From: G963662605 sp963662605
Lineage (GTDB): Bacteria; Bacteroidota; Ignavibacteria; Ignavibacteriales; Ignavibacteriaceae
Direction of reading: 5' to 3'
Length of the DNA stretch: 64,000 nt
NCBI GenBank assembly: GCA_963662605.1
Contig: OY759785.1
Coordinates: 62,001-126,000 of the forward strand
Positions 51,955 to 61,424 of this stretch are shown one piece after another (positions within the stretch are counted from its first letter, which is position 1; every line of letters begins with the position of its first letter). The translations under genes were made by a program, and so were the position numbers. The notes beneath the pieces were generated by a model. That model searched no databases. It was not told the DNA's origin and saw only the letters and a program-made list of their open reading frames with translations.

Positions 51955-51994
51955 CCGGTATTAAAAGCGGCACCTGCCGCCTTCAATACCGGTT
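51953..51994. terminator. Bidirectional terminator
   Basis: AACCGGTATT (51955-region start) pairs with AATACCGGTT, and an inner GCGGC/GCCGC pair around ACCT extends the stem across 51953-51994. It is followed by ATTTA and lies between convergent genes (TauE and serA), so it should stop transcription from both sides. Confidence 0.8.
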
Positions 51995-52019
51995 ATTTAC
52001 CAGTTAGTAAGAACCCGAA

Positions 52020-53210
52020 TTAAATTTCCACGTGTGAAACGCTTAACACATCCGGAAGTTCATTCATCTTTTTCAGATCTTCCGCGCTAACGTCTTTCAT
52101 CAGCTTCATTGTACAGCACGCTGCAACAGCGCCGTCGAAAATTACATTTTCGATTTCTTCAATGTTAATTCCGGCTTCGCGAATAACAGAGAGAATAGAA
52201 GCAAGCACGCCCGGACGGTCGTAATGCTTAACAACTAACTGCCAGTGAGCATCGGTGATCTTTGCACGGTTAACCCAATGGGCGATAACACCGCTTGTTG
52301 TAAAATCTTTGATGATACGGATTGTTTCATCAGCAACCGCCGCTTGTGCCTGTTCGGTTGAGGCCCCGATATGGTGTGTTATGTAAATATTCGGATTGCC
52401 CTGCAATTTAGAAGTAACTGCCCCGTCTTTTCCTTCGGGTTCGCCTTTAAATACATCAAGCGCGACACGGATATTTTTTTCTTTTATCGCTTCAAGCATT
52501 GCATCTTCATCAATTACATCTGCGCGCGATGTGTTGATAAGCAGCGTGTTGGGTTTCATGTACGAGAACATTTCTTTGTTGAAAAGTCCTTTTGTTTCGG
52601 GTGTCAATGGCAAGTGAATAGAAATGACATCAGCCATAGGAAGAAGCTGGCTCATTTCGGAGAAATCTTTAATCATAACGCCTTCAATGCGGGAAATATC
52701 TTTTCCGTAAACATTCATGCCGAATGCCTGTGCCCGTTTTGCTACTTCTTTCCCGATATTTCCAACGCCGACAATCGCGAGTGTTTTTCCGAATAAGCCT
52801 TCGGCTTTTGAATATTCGCCCTTATTCCAAACACCGCTCTGAAAATCTTTAACGTTGTCAGGAATTCTTCTATCCAATGAAATCATTAATCCCATTGCAA
52901 GTTCAGCCACGGCAACTGAGTTCATTCCCGGACAGTTGGCAACATACACGCCTTTTTGATTCGCGGCGGCAATATTAATATTATTAACACCGGCACCTGC
53001 ACGGATAATAAGATTCAGGCGTTTACTTTTCTGTATAGCTTCGGCATTTACTTTTGTAGAACGGACAACAAGAATATCAACTTCTTCTGCCGCAGCAGGT
53101 ATATCATTTTCGCCTAATTTCGGTGAATAGATAACCTCAAGATCCATCTGTTTCATCTGCTCGATGTGTTTTTCGGGAAATTTGTCTGCTATAAGAACTT
53201 TAACTTTCAT
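52020..53210 (-). CDS. serA: D-3-phosphoglycerate dehydrogenase with ACT domain
   Basis: A 396-residue 2-hydroxyacid dehydrogenase that oxidises 3-phosphoglycerate in the first step of serine synthesis. The substrate domain has 'IIRAGAGVNNINIAAANQKG'; the NAD domain has GVGNIGKEVA near residue 150; catalytic residues are in 'NTSRADVIDEDAML' (Arg), 'DVFKGEPEG' (Glu) and 'THHIGAST' (His). The last 75 residues form an ACT domain ('VVKHYDRPGVLASILSVIREAGINIEEIE'), suggesting feedback control by serine or another amino acid. The ATG at 53208-53210 is preceded by GGAG at seven bases; longer readings are rejected. Confidence 0.93.
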   Translation of the reverse strand: MKVKVLIADKFPEKHIEQMKQMDLEVIYSPKLGENDIPAAAEEVDILVVRSTKVNAEAIQKSKRLNLIIRAGAGVNNINIAAANQKGVYVANCPGMNSVAVAELAMGLMISLDRRIPDNVKDFQSGVWNKGEYSKAEGLFGKTLAIVGVGNIGKEVAKRAQAFGMNVYGKDISRIEGVMIKDFSEMSQLLPMADVISIHLPLTPETKGLFNKEMFSYMKPNTLLINTSRADVIDEDAMLEAIKEKNIRVALDVFKGEPEGKDGAVTSKLQGNPNIYITHHIGASTEQAQAAVADETIRIIKDFTTSGVIAHWVNRAKITDAHWQLVVKHYDRPGVLASILSVIREAGINIEEIENVIFDGAVAACCTMKLMKDVSAEDLKKMNELPDVLSVSHVEI

Positions 53211-53480
53211 GGTAAACTCCATTTCTATCTTAAAATAATATATAATTACGCCTATAGACAATCCGGCATATTAGCTACCTCAAAACTATTGAATTCGGAC
53301 GTATCTCCCAAATGGAATATTTAAAATTATTGGGATTATCGGGCGGATATATTGTCTACGAGAAATGGAATGATACACACCTCAAGCTTCTACAAAGATT
53401 GAATGCCTGACAGCATATAATTGCAGCCGGCCAATTCAGGTTATTCCGGCTCCGCCCTGGAACACATAAAATCCCTATCT
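53211..53480. other. Gene-free stretch upstream of serA
   Basis: About 270 bases with no credible gene. A 32-codon open frame (53312-53410) exists but has no family resemblance. The serA promoter probably lies near 53215-53300. Confidence 0.45.
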
Positions 53481-54163
53481 TTACAGCCGTTTAAGTGAAA
53501 TCCGAAGCCGCCAGACAAGGGAAGACAGATGCCGGATGAACAAATTACCTAAGCCAAATTCGACAAAACCCGGATGACCGTACTTTGATAGCTTTTTTTC
53601 TTTATATATTTTATTTGTTTTGGTTGAATAGTAAACCAATTTATTTTTGAATGTATTGAATGATAGTGTGTTTTCGACACTTCGTGTAAAATACATAGTA
53701 TTCTCATCCGCCGAAAAAACGCAGATAATTCATTATTTGGCCTACCGGGCAGCGTATCCGTTTTAATTACTAATTTCCTTCTGGGGTCTATTACGTTAAG
53801 AGGGTTCCCATCCGTACCGAAAAGGAATAATTTGTTTCTTTTAGGGGAAAACAGAATTTGATTGGAATACTCTATATAAAACAGCGGTTTCTGCGAACGA
53901 ATATCAATAATCTGATTAAACCGGCCTTCTCCGTTTACCATCCATGTTTGAGTCGCGTCATATATTATATCGGAGTAACCGTTTTTGAGAAACAATTCCT
54001 TTTGTCCTGAATTTAAATCAATCCTGAATACTTTGTATCGGTCTCTCTCTATTTTATGCCGCACCTCCTTAGTCCAAAAATAGTACGCCTGGGCAATGCC
54101 GCCGTAAACAAATAAAAGTACACACAAAGCTGTTTTTATCATTCGACTATTTATGCTTTCCAC
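53481..54163 (-). pseudogene. Frameshifted paralogue of the adjacent exported protein
   Basis: The reading from 54163 gives a hydrophobic N-terminal segment ('MIKTALCVLLFVYGGIAQAY') and about 145 residues of beta-rich sequence, then ends in frame at 53549 with unlike sequence. A second frame continues as 'FSADENTMYFTRSVENT...KNKLVYYSTKTNKIYKEKKLSKYGHPG' to 53481. The neighbour at 54205 has 'AFFSGTDSIIYFT...KTKVVAYSVAKNKIIKEQYLYELGYPG', so the two frames join at a run of six A (53714-53719) where one more base restores continuity. Compared with the neighbour the 3' half is then lost. It is a decayed duplicate; sequencing error at the homopolymer could explain the shift but not the shortening. 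Confidence 0.75.
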
Positions 54164-54204
54164 TTTAAGCTTACCGTTAAAAATTTAGACATAATTTCAA
54201 CTAA

Positions 54205-55518
54205 TTACCGTTTTGGTTTTTCGGAAGCGTTTACGACGTGAAACACCATACTGTCCGATGCTGAAGAGGAAACGCCGTCAAAATTCACCCGCACTATTGA
54301 ATCACCCGTGGCGGCAACGTCAGTGTCAGATATTTTTACCTTAAGTAATGAATCCGACACGAATATCGTTTTCCCCGCAGAATCATTCCAAAATACTTTT
54401 GATGCCGGTGTAAATCCTTTGCCTGTCACATCAATGGTAAATCCACCTGTGCCGGCTTGTCGCGTTGGGGAAGAAACACCATCTATTCTTTTTGCAGCTA
54501 ATAGGCTATCAGGTTTTATCCGGTAAACTTGCGGAAGCGAGTCCAAATCACATGCGTAATACACTTCATCAGGATATAACTCCGAGTACTTAACCTCTCC
54601 GTGTGAAGGAAGTGATAATACCCGAAGTAACATTCCGCTTGAAGCCTCGTAAAGAGAAATCTTTCCTGTTTTGTATTCACTAAAAGAATCCGACGAATCA
54701 TAAAGTTCGTAACTGCTTTCAACTAGCACAAGGTATTTCCCATTATTAGTAAAATATGGATCCGCATAACCCACATAATGAATAAAAGCGGAGTTTGTAT
54801 TCTTGTCAAAATCATGCAGACGGTAATAGCTATTTTTGTTAGCCGTATCCCTGCTGTATGAGCCAATTATTCCTAAGCCGGCTTTTCCAAAACAAAGTTC
54901 ATTTATTTCCGCACCCGGATAGCCAAGTTCATATAAATATTGTTCTTTGATAATCTTATTTTTTGCTACAGAATAGGCCACCACTTTGGTTTTTTCAATC
55001 CCAATGTCACTATAAACTGTATCTACTGTGAAATAAATAATAGAATCAGTTCCCGAAAAAAACGCATCCTTAGTTTCATCACCCCACCTGAAATACGTAA
55101 ACGTGGTTGCTTCTTTCCCCGATGAAAGATTTACGATATACAAATGCGCAGTATCCTTGGTAAGGTCTTTTGCAAAAATGTAAAGTTGATTATGCGCATT
55201 TATTACTTTTCCAATTTCTTCTTGCGAAAACCGTAGCGCAATGTAGTCATCGGAATCAGTTAAGTTAAAGGCTTCGGCCGGAACCTCATCCCACTGCATG
55301 ACCACCCATTCGTCTTTATTGTCAACCCCATAAGATCCAGCCAATACCTCGCTGAGACATGTTATCCATCTCTTTGCTTGCAAATCAAACTTTTCCAAAG
55401 TTTCCGGGGCGTGTCTTGCATATCCGCCTTCTGTTCTATAAATAAAAGGCTGCGCCATTGATATGCCGCTTAGTAGTAAGAACATACACATACAAATCAC
55501 ACTAACAGCGTGCCTCAT
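54205..55518 (-). CDS. Exported beta-propeller-like protein with C-terminal IPT/TIG-like domain
   Basis: A 437-residue exported protein with a signal peptide ('AVSVICMCMFLLLSGISMAQ'). Residues about 30-350 have repeated 'LYIFAKDLTKDTAHLYIVNL', 'KISLYEASSGMLLRVLSL' type segments that suggest a WD/YVTN-like propeller. The last 75 residues ('GFTIDVTGKGFTPASKVFWN...DTDVAATGDSIVRVNFDG') resemble an IPT/TIG immunoglobulin-like domain. No sorting signal or lipobox is present. The ATG at 55516-55518 has AGGA seven bases upstream; an upstream in-frame start at 55602 is rejected. A damaged paralogue follows directly. Function unknown. Confidence 0.75.
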   Translation of the reverse strand: MRHAVSVICMCMFLLLSGISMAQPFIYRTEGGYARHAPETLEKFDLQAKRWITCLSEVLAGSYGVDNKDEWVVMQWDEVPAEAFNLTDSDDYIALRFSQEEIGKVINAHNQLYIFAKDLTKDTAHLYIVNLSSGKEATTFTYFRWGDETKDAFFSGTDSIIYFTVDTVYSDIGIEKTKVVAYSVAKNKIIKEQYLYELGYPGAEINELCFGKAGLGIIGSYSRDTANKNSYYRLHDFDKNTNSAFIHYVGYADPYFTNNGKYLVLVESSYELYDSSDSFSEYKTGKISLYEASSGMLLRVLSLPSHGEVKYSELYPDEVYYACDLDSLPQVYRIKPDSLLAAKRIDGVSSPTRQAGTGGFTIDVTGKGFTPASKVFWNDSAGKTIFVSDSLLKVKISDTDVAATGDSIVRVNFDGVSSSASDSMVFHVVNASEKPKR

Positions 55519-56090
55519 ATCCAATCCTAAAAGTGATAATTTATTGATGCCGGAGTTTATAATTTCCGGTCTTTGGAGATTCTTTCGATATAACCACAAC
55601 ATACAGCAATGCCTGCCGACAGCAAATAAAAAATTTTATTTATGCTGAATAAATACAAAAAATAACGAAATAAACATATTGCCAATTATCCAGGTCATCC
55701 TCATTAATCAGAGCCTTCATGCCCCCTGTGTAAGACCGTGGGAACGGATCAGTGTCAAACCCTTTCTACCTCAGCCCATGCTCACTCCTTCGGCGGGTAA
55801 ACTTAAGTGCAAGTTGCAGAACTCTTTGTGTTTAGTTTTCACCTTCTCTAACAACACCGAACTCACCCTCGCCAGCTGAATTTAAGCGAATTATCATCTT
55901 CGGGCTCTCCCCTCTCTTGGTAAGAGAGGGGACGGGGGTGAGTTCACTTTATTAGTAACAAATTCTATAGAATATTAAGCCTGCACGCCGGAGGAGCGGT
56001 CATGAGCCAGGAATTAAGAATTGTGGAAATTTCAACGATTCGGATTACATTTAAATATAGAATATTTCATTTTGCTTAAAAGGTAACCAT
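55519..56090. other. Gene-free region containing repeat copy 2
   Basis: The 572 bases between divergent genes hold no credible gene. The only clear structure is the 87-bp element at 55859-55945. Promoters for the exported propeller-like protein and for the S9 peptidase should be at its two ends. Confidence 0.6.
55859..55945. repeat. 88-bp interspersed element, copy 2
   Basis: GAACTCACCC (55859-55868) and GGGTGAGTTC (55936-55945) are exact outer arms; CCCCTCTC/GAGAGGGG forms the inner hairpin after TTCGGGCT. The order of parts matches the copy at 11938-12025, but outer-arm bases differ in both arms at once (CC to AA versus GG to TT), so pairing is preserved. Confidence 0.82.
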
Positions 56091-58118
56091 ATGCGTAAAG
56101 TCTGCTTATTCTTTTTATTATTGACCGTTGCCGTAATGCCGCAAGTAAAGCGCGCGTTGACAGTTGAAGACCTCTGGAACATGAAGCGTATCGGCACATT
56201 CGATCTTTCCCCTGACGGAAAGAAAATCGCTTTCACGGTAACGACGTATTCCATGGACGCCAACAAGGGCAATTCCGATATTTACATGGTCAATACAGAT
56301 GGTTCGGAGTTCAAATACGTGGTTGCTTCGGAGAAAAACGAGAGCAATCCCAAATTCACACCTGACGGCAAACGCATGGCATATATAAAAGATGATCAAA
56401 TCTGGACTTGCGCGCTTGACGGCACAGACGCTCAGCAAATAACCGCAATCTCGACCGGCGTTAATGATTTTATTATTTCCCCCATGGTTAATAAAATCCT
56501 TTTCTCATCCTCAGTTTATCCCGATTGCAAAGACGATGCGGCAAACAAACTGCGCGACTCCATTAAAGACGCGAGCAAAATGAAGGGTGTTATATTCGAC
56601 AAGCTGATGTACCGCCATTGGAACGAATGGAGAAACGGAAAACGCGGCCATCTTTTCTTGCTTGATATGGCATCAAAAAAATCAGTAGATATTATCAGCG
56701 GCATGGAAAACGATGCCCCGCCGCTCGCACTCGGCAGCGCAAAGGATTACGCGTTCTCACCCGACGGCAGCGAATTCGCGTTCACGATGAATCCAGTATC
56801 TGTTGTTTCCAACAGCACCAATAACGAAATCTACACCGTGCAATGCAGCGACGTGAAAGAAGGCGTTGAGATTCCGCGGAAGCTCATTTCAAATAGTCCC
56901 GGCAACGATAACGAACCTGTATACTCTCCTGACGGTAAATTTATCGCGTATTGCTCAATGGCGCGCGCGGGATTTGAAGCTGACAAACAGCGCATCATCG
57001 TATTCGATCGTGCAGCCGGTACTTCCGCCTGTTTAACCGACAGCATTGATCGCTCGGCAAGCGAACTGATATGGTCGCCCGATAGCAAGACCATCTACTT
57101 CACCGCATCAAATGAGATTTACGAATCTGTTTATACTGTAACACTTTCAACAAAAGAAATTAAACAGGTAATATTCTATAACAACAATTCAGACATTTCT
57201 CTTTCTCTGGACGGCACCAAATTATATTTCAAACAGGAGCGTTCGACACTGCCATTTGAAATATTCTCGAAGGATTTAGTCAGCGGAAATATCAATCAAC
57301 TTACAACGATGAATCAGGCATTGCTTGATCAGATAGAGATGAATCCCGTTGACACCTACTGGTCGCCGGGAGCTGCAGGAGCGAAAGTGCAGTCATTAAT
57401 CATCAAACCACCGTTCTTTGATGCGAATAAAAAATATCCCGTTATATTTTTAGTGCATGGCGGACCTCAGGGACACTGGAATGATGATTTTCATTATCGC
57501 TGGAACACCCAATTGTTTGCCTCAAAAGGATATGTTGTTGTTGCGACGAATCCACGCGGCAGTACAGGTTACGGGCAAAAATTCACCGACGAAATCTCCG
57601 GTGATTGGGGCGGTAAAGTATATACCGACCTCATGAACGCCTTCGATTACGCGACAAAGAATTATAAATTTATTGACAGCAATAACACATTCGCTGCCGG
57701 TGCATCATACGGCGGATACATGATGAACTGGATGGCCGGACACACGAACCGTTTCAATGCTATGGTATCACATGACGGCGTATTCAACCTTGAAAGCATG
57801 TGGGGAACAACAGAGGAATTGTGGTTCCCTGAATGGGAACTCGGCGGCACACCGTGGGAGAGCAGAGCATTGTATGAAAAATTCTCACCGCACAGATATA
57901 TTCACAACTGCAAAACACCAATGCTGGTGGTCACAGGAGCAAATGATTTCAGAGTATGCGAAGAGCAGGCAATGCAGTTGTTCACATCCTTGCAGCGCTT
58001 AGGTGTCGAAAGCAAATTTATGTATTTCCCGGATGAGTATCATTTTGTTACACATCCGCAAAACGCGCGTCTGTGGTGGAATACCATTTTTGATTGGTTC
58101 GAAAAACACAAAAAATAA
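56091..58118 (+). CDS. S9 family (prolyl oligopeptidase-like) serine peptidase
   Basis: A 675-residue peptidase with a signal peptide (MRKVCLFFLLLTVAVMPQ). The N-terminal half (about 25-420) is a beta propeller with TolB-like 'FDLSPDGKKIAFTV', 'PKFTPDGKRMAYIKDDQIW' and 'PVYSPDGKFIAYCS' repeats. The C-terminal alpha/beta hydrolase domain has 'LVHGGPQGHWNDDFHYRWN', nucleophile Ser539 in GASYGGYM, Asp619 in GANDFRV and His651 in DEYHFV. This layout fits the S9C acylaminoacyl/dipeptidyl-peptidase group, which trims peptides in the periplasm. It is a single gene with no obvious partner. Confidence 0.94.
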   Translation: MRKVCLFFLLLTVAVMPQVKRALTVEDLWNMKRIGTFDLSPDGKKIAFTVTTYSMDANKGNSDIYMVNTDGSEFKYVVASEKNESNPKFTPDGKRMAYIKDDQIWTCALDGTDAQQITAISTGVNDFIISPMVNKILFSSSVYPDCKDDAANKLRDSIKDASKMKGVIFDKLMYRHWNEWRNGKRGHLFLLDMASKKSVDIISGMENDAPPLALGSAKDYAFSPDGSEFAFTMNPVSVVSNSTNNEIYTVQCSDVKEGVEIPRKLISNSPGNDNEPVYSPDGKFIAYCSMARAGFEADKQRIIVFDRAAGTSACLTDSIDRSASELIWSPDSKTIYFTASNEIYESVYTVTLSTKEIKQVIFYNNNSDISLSLDGTKLYFKQERSTLPFEIFSKDLVSGNINQLTTMNQALLDQIEMNPVDTYWSPGAAGAKVQSLIIKPPFFDANKKYPVIFLVHGGPQGHWNDDFHYRWNTQLFASKGYVVVATNPRGSTGYGQKFTDEISGDWGGKVYTDLMNAFDYATKNYKFIDSNNTFAAGASYGGYMMNWMAGHTNRFNAMVSHDGVFNLESMWGTTEELWFPEWELGGTPWESRALYEKFSPHRYIHNCKTPMLVVTGANDFRVCEEQAMQLFTSLQRLGVESKFMYFPDEYHFVTHPQNARLWWNTIFDWFEKHKK

Positions 58119-58134
58119 AACGCGAGAAAATTAG

Positions 58135-58240
58135 AATTCACGCAAAGGCTTGCCCGCCGAAGGCGTGGCGCTAAGCCGCAAAATCCATTTATTGACTTCC
58201 GGAAAAAAATATTTGCGTTTTAGCGGCTTGGCGTGAAATT
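58135..58240. repeat. Inverted repeat split by a micro-insert
   Basis: AAGCCGCAAAAT (58173-58184) and the ATTTGCGTTTTAGCGGCTT block (58210-58229), together with AATTCACGC (58135-58143) and GCGTGAAATT (58231-58240), make one inverted repeat. The left arm is interrupted by a GC-rich piece at 58148-58168 that is identical, in reverse, to 15594-15614. Confidence 0.7.
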
Positions 58241-58285
58241 ATGCTGAGATTATTTCAAGTGGATTCTTGGAACGTAATGCTAAAA

Positions 58286-58329
58286 GTCATCTCGATACGC
58301 CTCAACTGCGTCGAGCCACTCGATGACCC
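58286..58329. repeat. GTCATCTCGATACG element (reverse copy)
   Basis: GTCATCTCGATACG begins and CACTCGATGACCC ends a 44-base unit; its ends are those of the elements at 43468 and 43633 in reverse orientation. Confidence 0.65.
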
Positions 58330-58400
58330 ACCTTTTCATTGTTTCGATAAAAAATATTTTGCGTTTTAGGTCCCCGAGCTTGCGAAGGGTCGCGCCGGTT

Positions 58401-58435
58401 GTCGAGTAGTCCCGCGTCCGCGGGACGTATCGAGA
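58401..58435. repeat. GTCGAGTAGTCC hairpin
   Basis: GTCGAGTAGTCCCGCG and CGCGGGACGTATCGAGAC face each other around TC. The GAGTAGTCC and GGACGTATCGAGA parts match the ends of the 106-bp elements at 15952 and 16199. Confidence 0.65.
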
Positions 58436-58458
58436 CATGGCGTGAATTTCTTCTTCGA

Positions 58459-59820
58459 TTAGTTGGTTAAACTACGCATAGGAGCGGGTAATCTGCCACC
58501 GCGTAATAATAGATTTGATGAACTTAATGTACTTACCGCCATAATAGGAGCGCGGCCAAGCAATCCGCCGTAATCAACATAATCACCGACTGCTTTACCA
58601 ACAGCCGGAATGATTCTCACCGCGGTTGTTTTATCGTTGATTATGCCGATTGCACTTTCATCTGCAATGATACCTGCGATAGTTGTCGCTGGTGTATCTC
58701 CCGGTACGGCAATCATATCGAGTCCGACTGAACAAACCGCAGTCATTGCTTCAAGCTTTTCGATTTTCAAGTGCCCGTTTTCAACCGCGCGAATCATACC
58801 CGCATCTTCACTTACCGGTATAAATGCTCCGCTCATGCCGCCGACCGAAGCGCTTGCCATAAGTCCGGCTTTTTTCACGCAGTCGTTAAGCATTGCCAGA
58901 GCAGCTGTTGTGCCGGGTGCGCCGACTTCTTCAACGCCCATTGCAACAAGAATGTCCGCGATGCTGTCACCGGGAACCGGAGTCGGGGCAAGTGATATGT
59001 CCACTATGCCGAAGTCAATTCCGTTTTTCTTAGCAACTTTGCGGCCGATCAATTCACCGGCGCGTGTAATTTTGAAAATAGTTCGTTTAATTACTTCGGC
59101 GAGCTCCTGAAAATTCACGTTGCCCGCGGAGCGGATTGCCTCAAGCACAACACCCGGACCGCTGATGCCGACATTTAAGACCACTTCGGGTTCGGTTACG
59201 CCGTGGAAAGCCCCCGCGACAAACGGGTTATCTTCGACCGCGTTGCAGAACACAACCAACTTCGCGCAGCCGACAGAATCCTTTTCAGCAGTAAGTTCGG
59301 CGGTTTTTTTAATTACCTCGGACATGATGTTAACCGCGTCAATGTTGATGCCCGCCTTTGTTGAGCCCACATTTACACTCGAACAGACTTTCTTTGTTCC
59401 GGCCAACGCCTGAGGTATGGAGGCAAGAAATTGACGCTCGCCATCCGTCATGCCTTTTTGAACCAGAGCGGAGTACCCGGCGATATAATCAACACCGATA
59501 GCTGAAGCCGCGCGGTCAAGAGCGTCAGCAAGCAATAAAAATTCATCCGTGCTGAACGCGTCACCGACAATGGATATGGGAGTAATTGATATTCTTTTGT
59601 TCGCAATCGCTATACCGTATTGCTTTTCAACTTCGTATGCGTTTTCAACAAGCTTTGAGCCGTGCTTCAGTATCTTCTCGTAAATTTTCTGTGCAACCAC
59701 CTGCGGATTTCTATCAACACAGCTTCGCAGGCTTATACCCATTGTTGTAGTACGGATATCGAAGTGTTCGATTTCCGTCATTTTAATTGTTTCAAGAATT
59801 TCATCAAATTCGTATGGCAC
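58459..59820 (-). CDS. PFL family protein (UPF0210/DUF711)
   Basis: A 453-residue member of the UPF0210/DUF711 family, distantly related to pyruvate formate-lyase/ribonucleotide-reductase-type barrels. 'EILETIKMTEIEHFDIRTTTMGISL' is the family N-terminus, and 'NVGISGPGVVLEAI', 'DISLAPTPVPGDSIADILVAMGVEEVGAPGTTAALA' and 'GGMSGAFIPVSEDAGMI' are conserved blocks. The function is not established. Length equals the family norm. The start is a GTG at 59818-59820 with GGAG just upstream. It lies 30 bases after the GH13 gene and may be co-transcribed with it. Confidence 0.92.
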   Translation of the reverse strand: MPYEFDEILETIKMTEIEHFDIRTTTMGISLRSCVDRNPQVVAQKIYEKILKHGSKLVENAYEVEKQYGIAIANKRISITPISIVGDAFSTDEFLLLADALDRAASAIGVDYIAGYSALVQKGMTDGERQFLASIPQALAGTKKVCSSVNVGSTKAGINIDAVNIMSEVIKKTAELTAEKDSVGCAKLVVFCNAVEDNPFVAGAFHGVTEPEVVLNVGISGPGVVLEAIRSAGNVNFQELAEVIKRTIFKITRAGELIGRKVAKKNGIDFGIVDISLAPTPVPGDSIADILVAMGVEEVGAPGTTAALAMLNDCVKKAGLMASASVGGMSGAFIPVSEDAGMIRAVENGHLKIEKLEAMTAVCSVGLDMIAVPGDTPATTIAGIIADESAIGIINDKTTAVRIIPAVGKAVGDYVDYGGLLGRAPIMAVSTLSSSNLLLRGGRLPAPMRSLTN

Positions 59821-59850
59821 ATGGTCTCCGAAAAAAAATTTAATCGCTGT

Positions 59851-61329
59851 TTAATATCTGAATATGTGTGCATGCCAAGGCAGCAGCTCAACATATAATC
59901 CGGCATCCTGAACTTCTTCAACCGTGCGATAGTATTCATCTTTATTGAATACATCCTGCAGTAAAAACTCGCCGCTCTTTACCGGTGCTTCAAACCGGAC
60001 ACGACACTGAGCAAAGTTAACCGAATAATTTACGATAACCAAAGCATGCTCACCCTGTAAACGCCACTCCCATGCAAGCATGTTTTCATAATGAAAGTTG
60101 CCCGCGCTGGATGGTATTGTTTCAAGCAGGCGCCACTCACCGCGATGGAATACTTCATTCTTTGTAATAGTGCGGAGAAATTCATAAAACAATTCAACGG
60201 AGGGCTGTTTGTTTTCGAGTGGTTCGCGGCCGAGTTGAACAGGAAGTTTGATTTTCTTTCCTTCCCATTGCCCATCGTGAAACAGACGCATGCCCGGAAT
60301 AGTCGCCATAATAACCGCCGCAGCGAAAGACTGCTCTTTTCCGAACATAGTAACTGCGCGTTCTTCATCGTGGTTTTCAATAAAGCGAACCAGTTTATTC
60401 TGATATTTAGTTTCTGCTTTCAGGTGTGCATTAATACTTCTGACCGGTGCACTTTTCAGGCGATCGTATAAACGCTTATCGTATGTATAGGTGAATCCGA
60501 GTTGTTGCAAATCCCACTCAAGATCCCAGTATGCTTCGGCGATAAATACAAAATCAGGGTGTTTTAATTTTACCTCAGCTATTGCTTCCTGCCAAAATTC
60601 ACCGTCGGGACGTTTATCCTCGTGAGAGTACAACATGCCGCCCCATGTGTTTTGAAAAATATTATTCAAAACAAGCATTGCCATATCACACCGCACACCA
60701 TCACATAGCCCGGCTATTTGCAGCATCTGCTGAGTCATAAAGGTTCTGGCTTCTGAGCTGTAATAATTAATCTGAATTGTATCGGTCCATGCAGGAAAGA
60801 AGGGATCACGCCCGTGCGCAAAATATTTTCCGGGCTGTTTCGGATTCTGGAAAAACGTATGAACGTCCTGTTGATATGTAGAAGCATCACACTCTAAAAA
60901 CACTTCGGGATTCGTTTGTATATAACAACTGTCTGCACTAAAATGATTCGGGATAAAATCAAGTATAAGCGCAATATTCATATCGTTCAATACTTTTTTC
61001 AGCGCAAGGATATCGCTGCTGTTTCCGACCGCTGGACTTACCTCATAGCAATCAATCGCGTACGGTGAGCCGACAACATCTTCGCGGTGCCAATTCTTTA
61101 AGCTTTTATCGTACGATTTTCGTAATCCTTCTTCAAAGCAGCATGACTCAATAACGGAGGGGCAGGTTTTCCATATGCCCATAAGCCAAACCGCGTTAAC
61201 ACCCTTCACGGCAAGCGATTCCCAGTACGAAACGGGAACATCTTTCAATTCCGCACGCTTTTCTTTCGTATCAAATCTTCTGAGAAACACCCTCGTGTTG
61301 ATTTCATATAAAACCGGGTGATTTTTCAT
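59851..61329 (-). CDS. GH13 alpha-amylase-family enzyme
   Basis: A 492-residue cytosolic GH13 protein. The (beta/alpha)8 barrel has 'VLYEINTRVFLRRF' at the start, region I 'ALILDFIPNH', region II GVRCDMA with nucleophile Asp215, region III FIAEAYWD with acid/base Glu265 and region IV IENHDEERA with Asp321; the C-terminal beta domain follows. All catalytic residues are present, so it should act on alpha-glucans or sucrose/trehalose-like substrates, either hydrolysing or transferring. No signal peptide is seen, which argues for intracellular glycogen or oligosaccharide metabolism. AAAGGA lies four to nine bases before the ATG. PFL-family gene follows. Confidence 0.9.
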   Translation of the reverse strand: MKNHPVLYEINTRVFLRRFDTKEKRAELKDVPVSYWESLAVKGVNAVWLMGIWKTCPSVIESCCFEEGLRKSYDKSLKNWHREDVVGSPYAIDCYEVSPAVGNSSDILALKKVLNDMNIALILDFIPNHFSADSCYIQTNPEVFLECDASTYQQDVHTFFQNPKQPGKYFAHGRDPFFPAWTDTIQINYYSSEARTFMTQQMLQIAGLCDGVRCDMAMLVLNNIFQNTWGGMLYSHEDKRPDGEFWQEAIAEVKLKHPDFVFIAEAYWDLEWDLQQLGFTYTYDKRLYDRLKSAPVRSINAHLKAETKYQNKLVRFIENHDEERAVTMFGKEQSFAAAVIMATIPGMRLFHDGQWEGKKIKLPVQLGREPLENKQPSVELFYEFLRTITKNEVFHRGEWRLLETIPSSAGNFHYENMLAWEWRLQGEHALVIVNYSVNFAQCRVRFEAPVKSGEFLLQDVFNKDEYYRTVEEVQDAGLYVELLPWHAHIFRY

Positions 61330-61424
61330 GTCATATCCTTTGTAAAATCATGTTACGCAACTAAGAAATATAATGAAGTATCTGCAAATACATATACGTC
61401 GTCAAAAGCAAAATTTATTAATAT

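Larger units (their letters stand above)
58119..58458. other. Gene-free repeat cluster
   Basis: The 340 bases contain only repeats: a broken inverted repeat of the 'TTCACGC...AAGCCGCAAAAT' type (58135-58240), a GTCATCTCGATACG element (58286-58329), and a GTCGAGTAGTCC hairpin (58401-58435). It lies between convergent genes and may also serve for termination. Confidence 0.65.

Noticed and set aside
53312..53410. 32-codon plus-strand frame near serA
   Set aside because: Too short, with no ribosome site or family resemblance.
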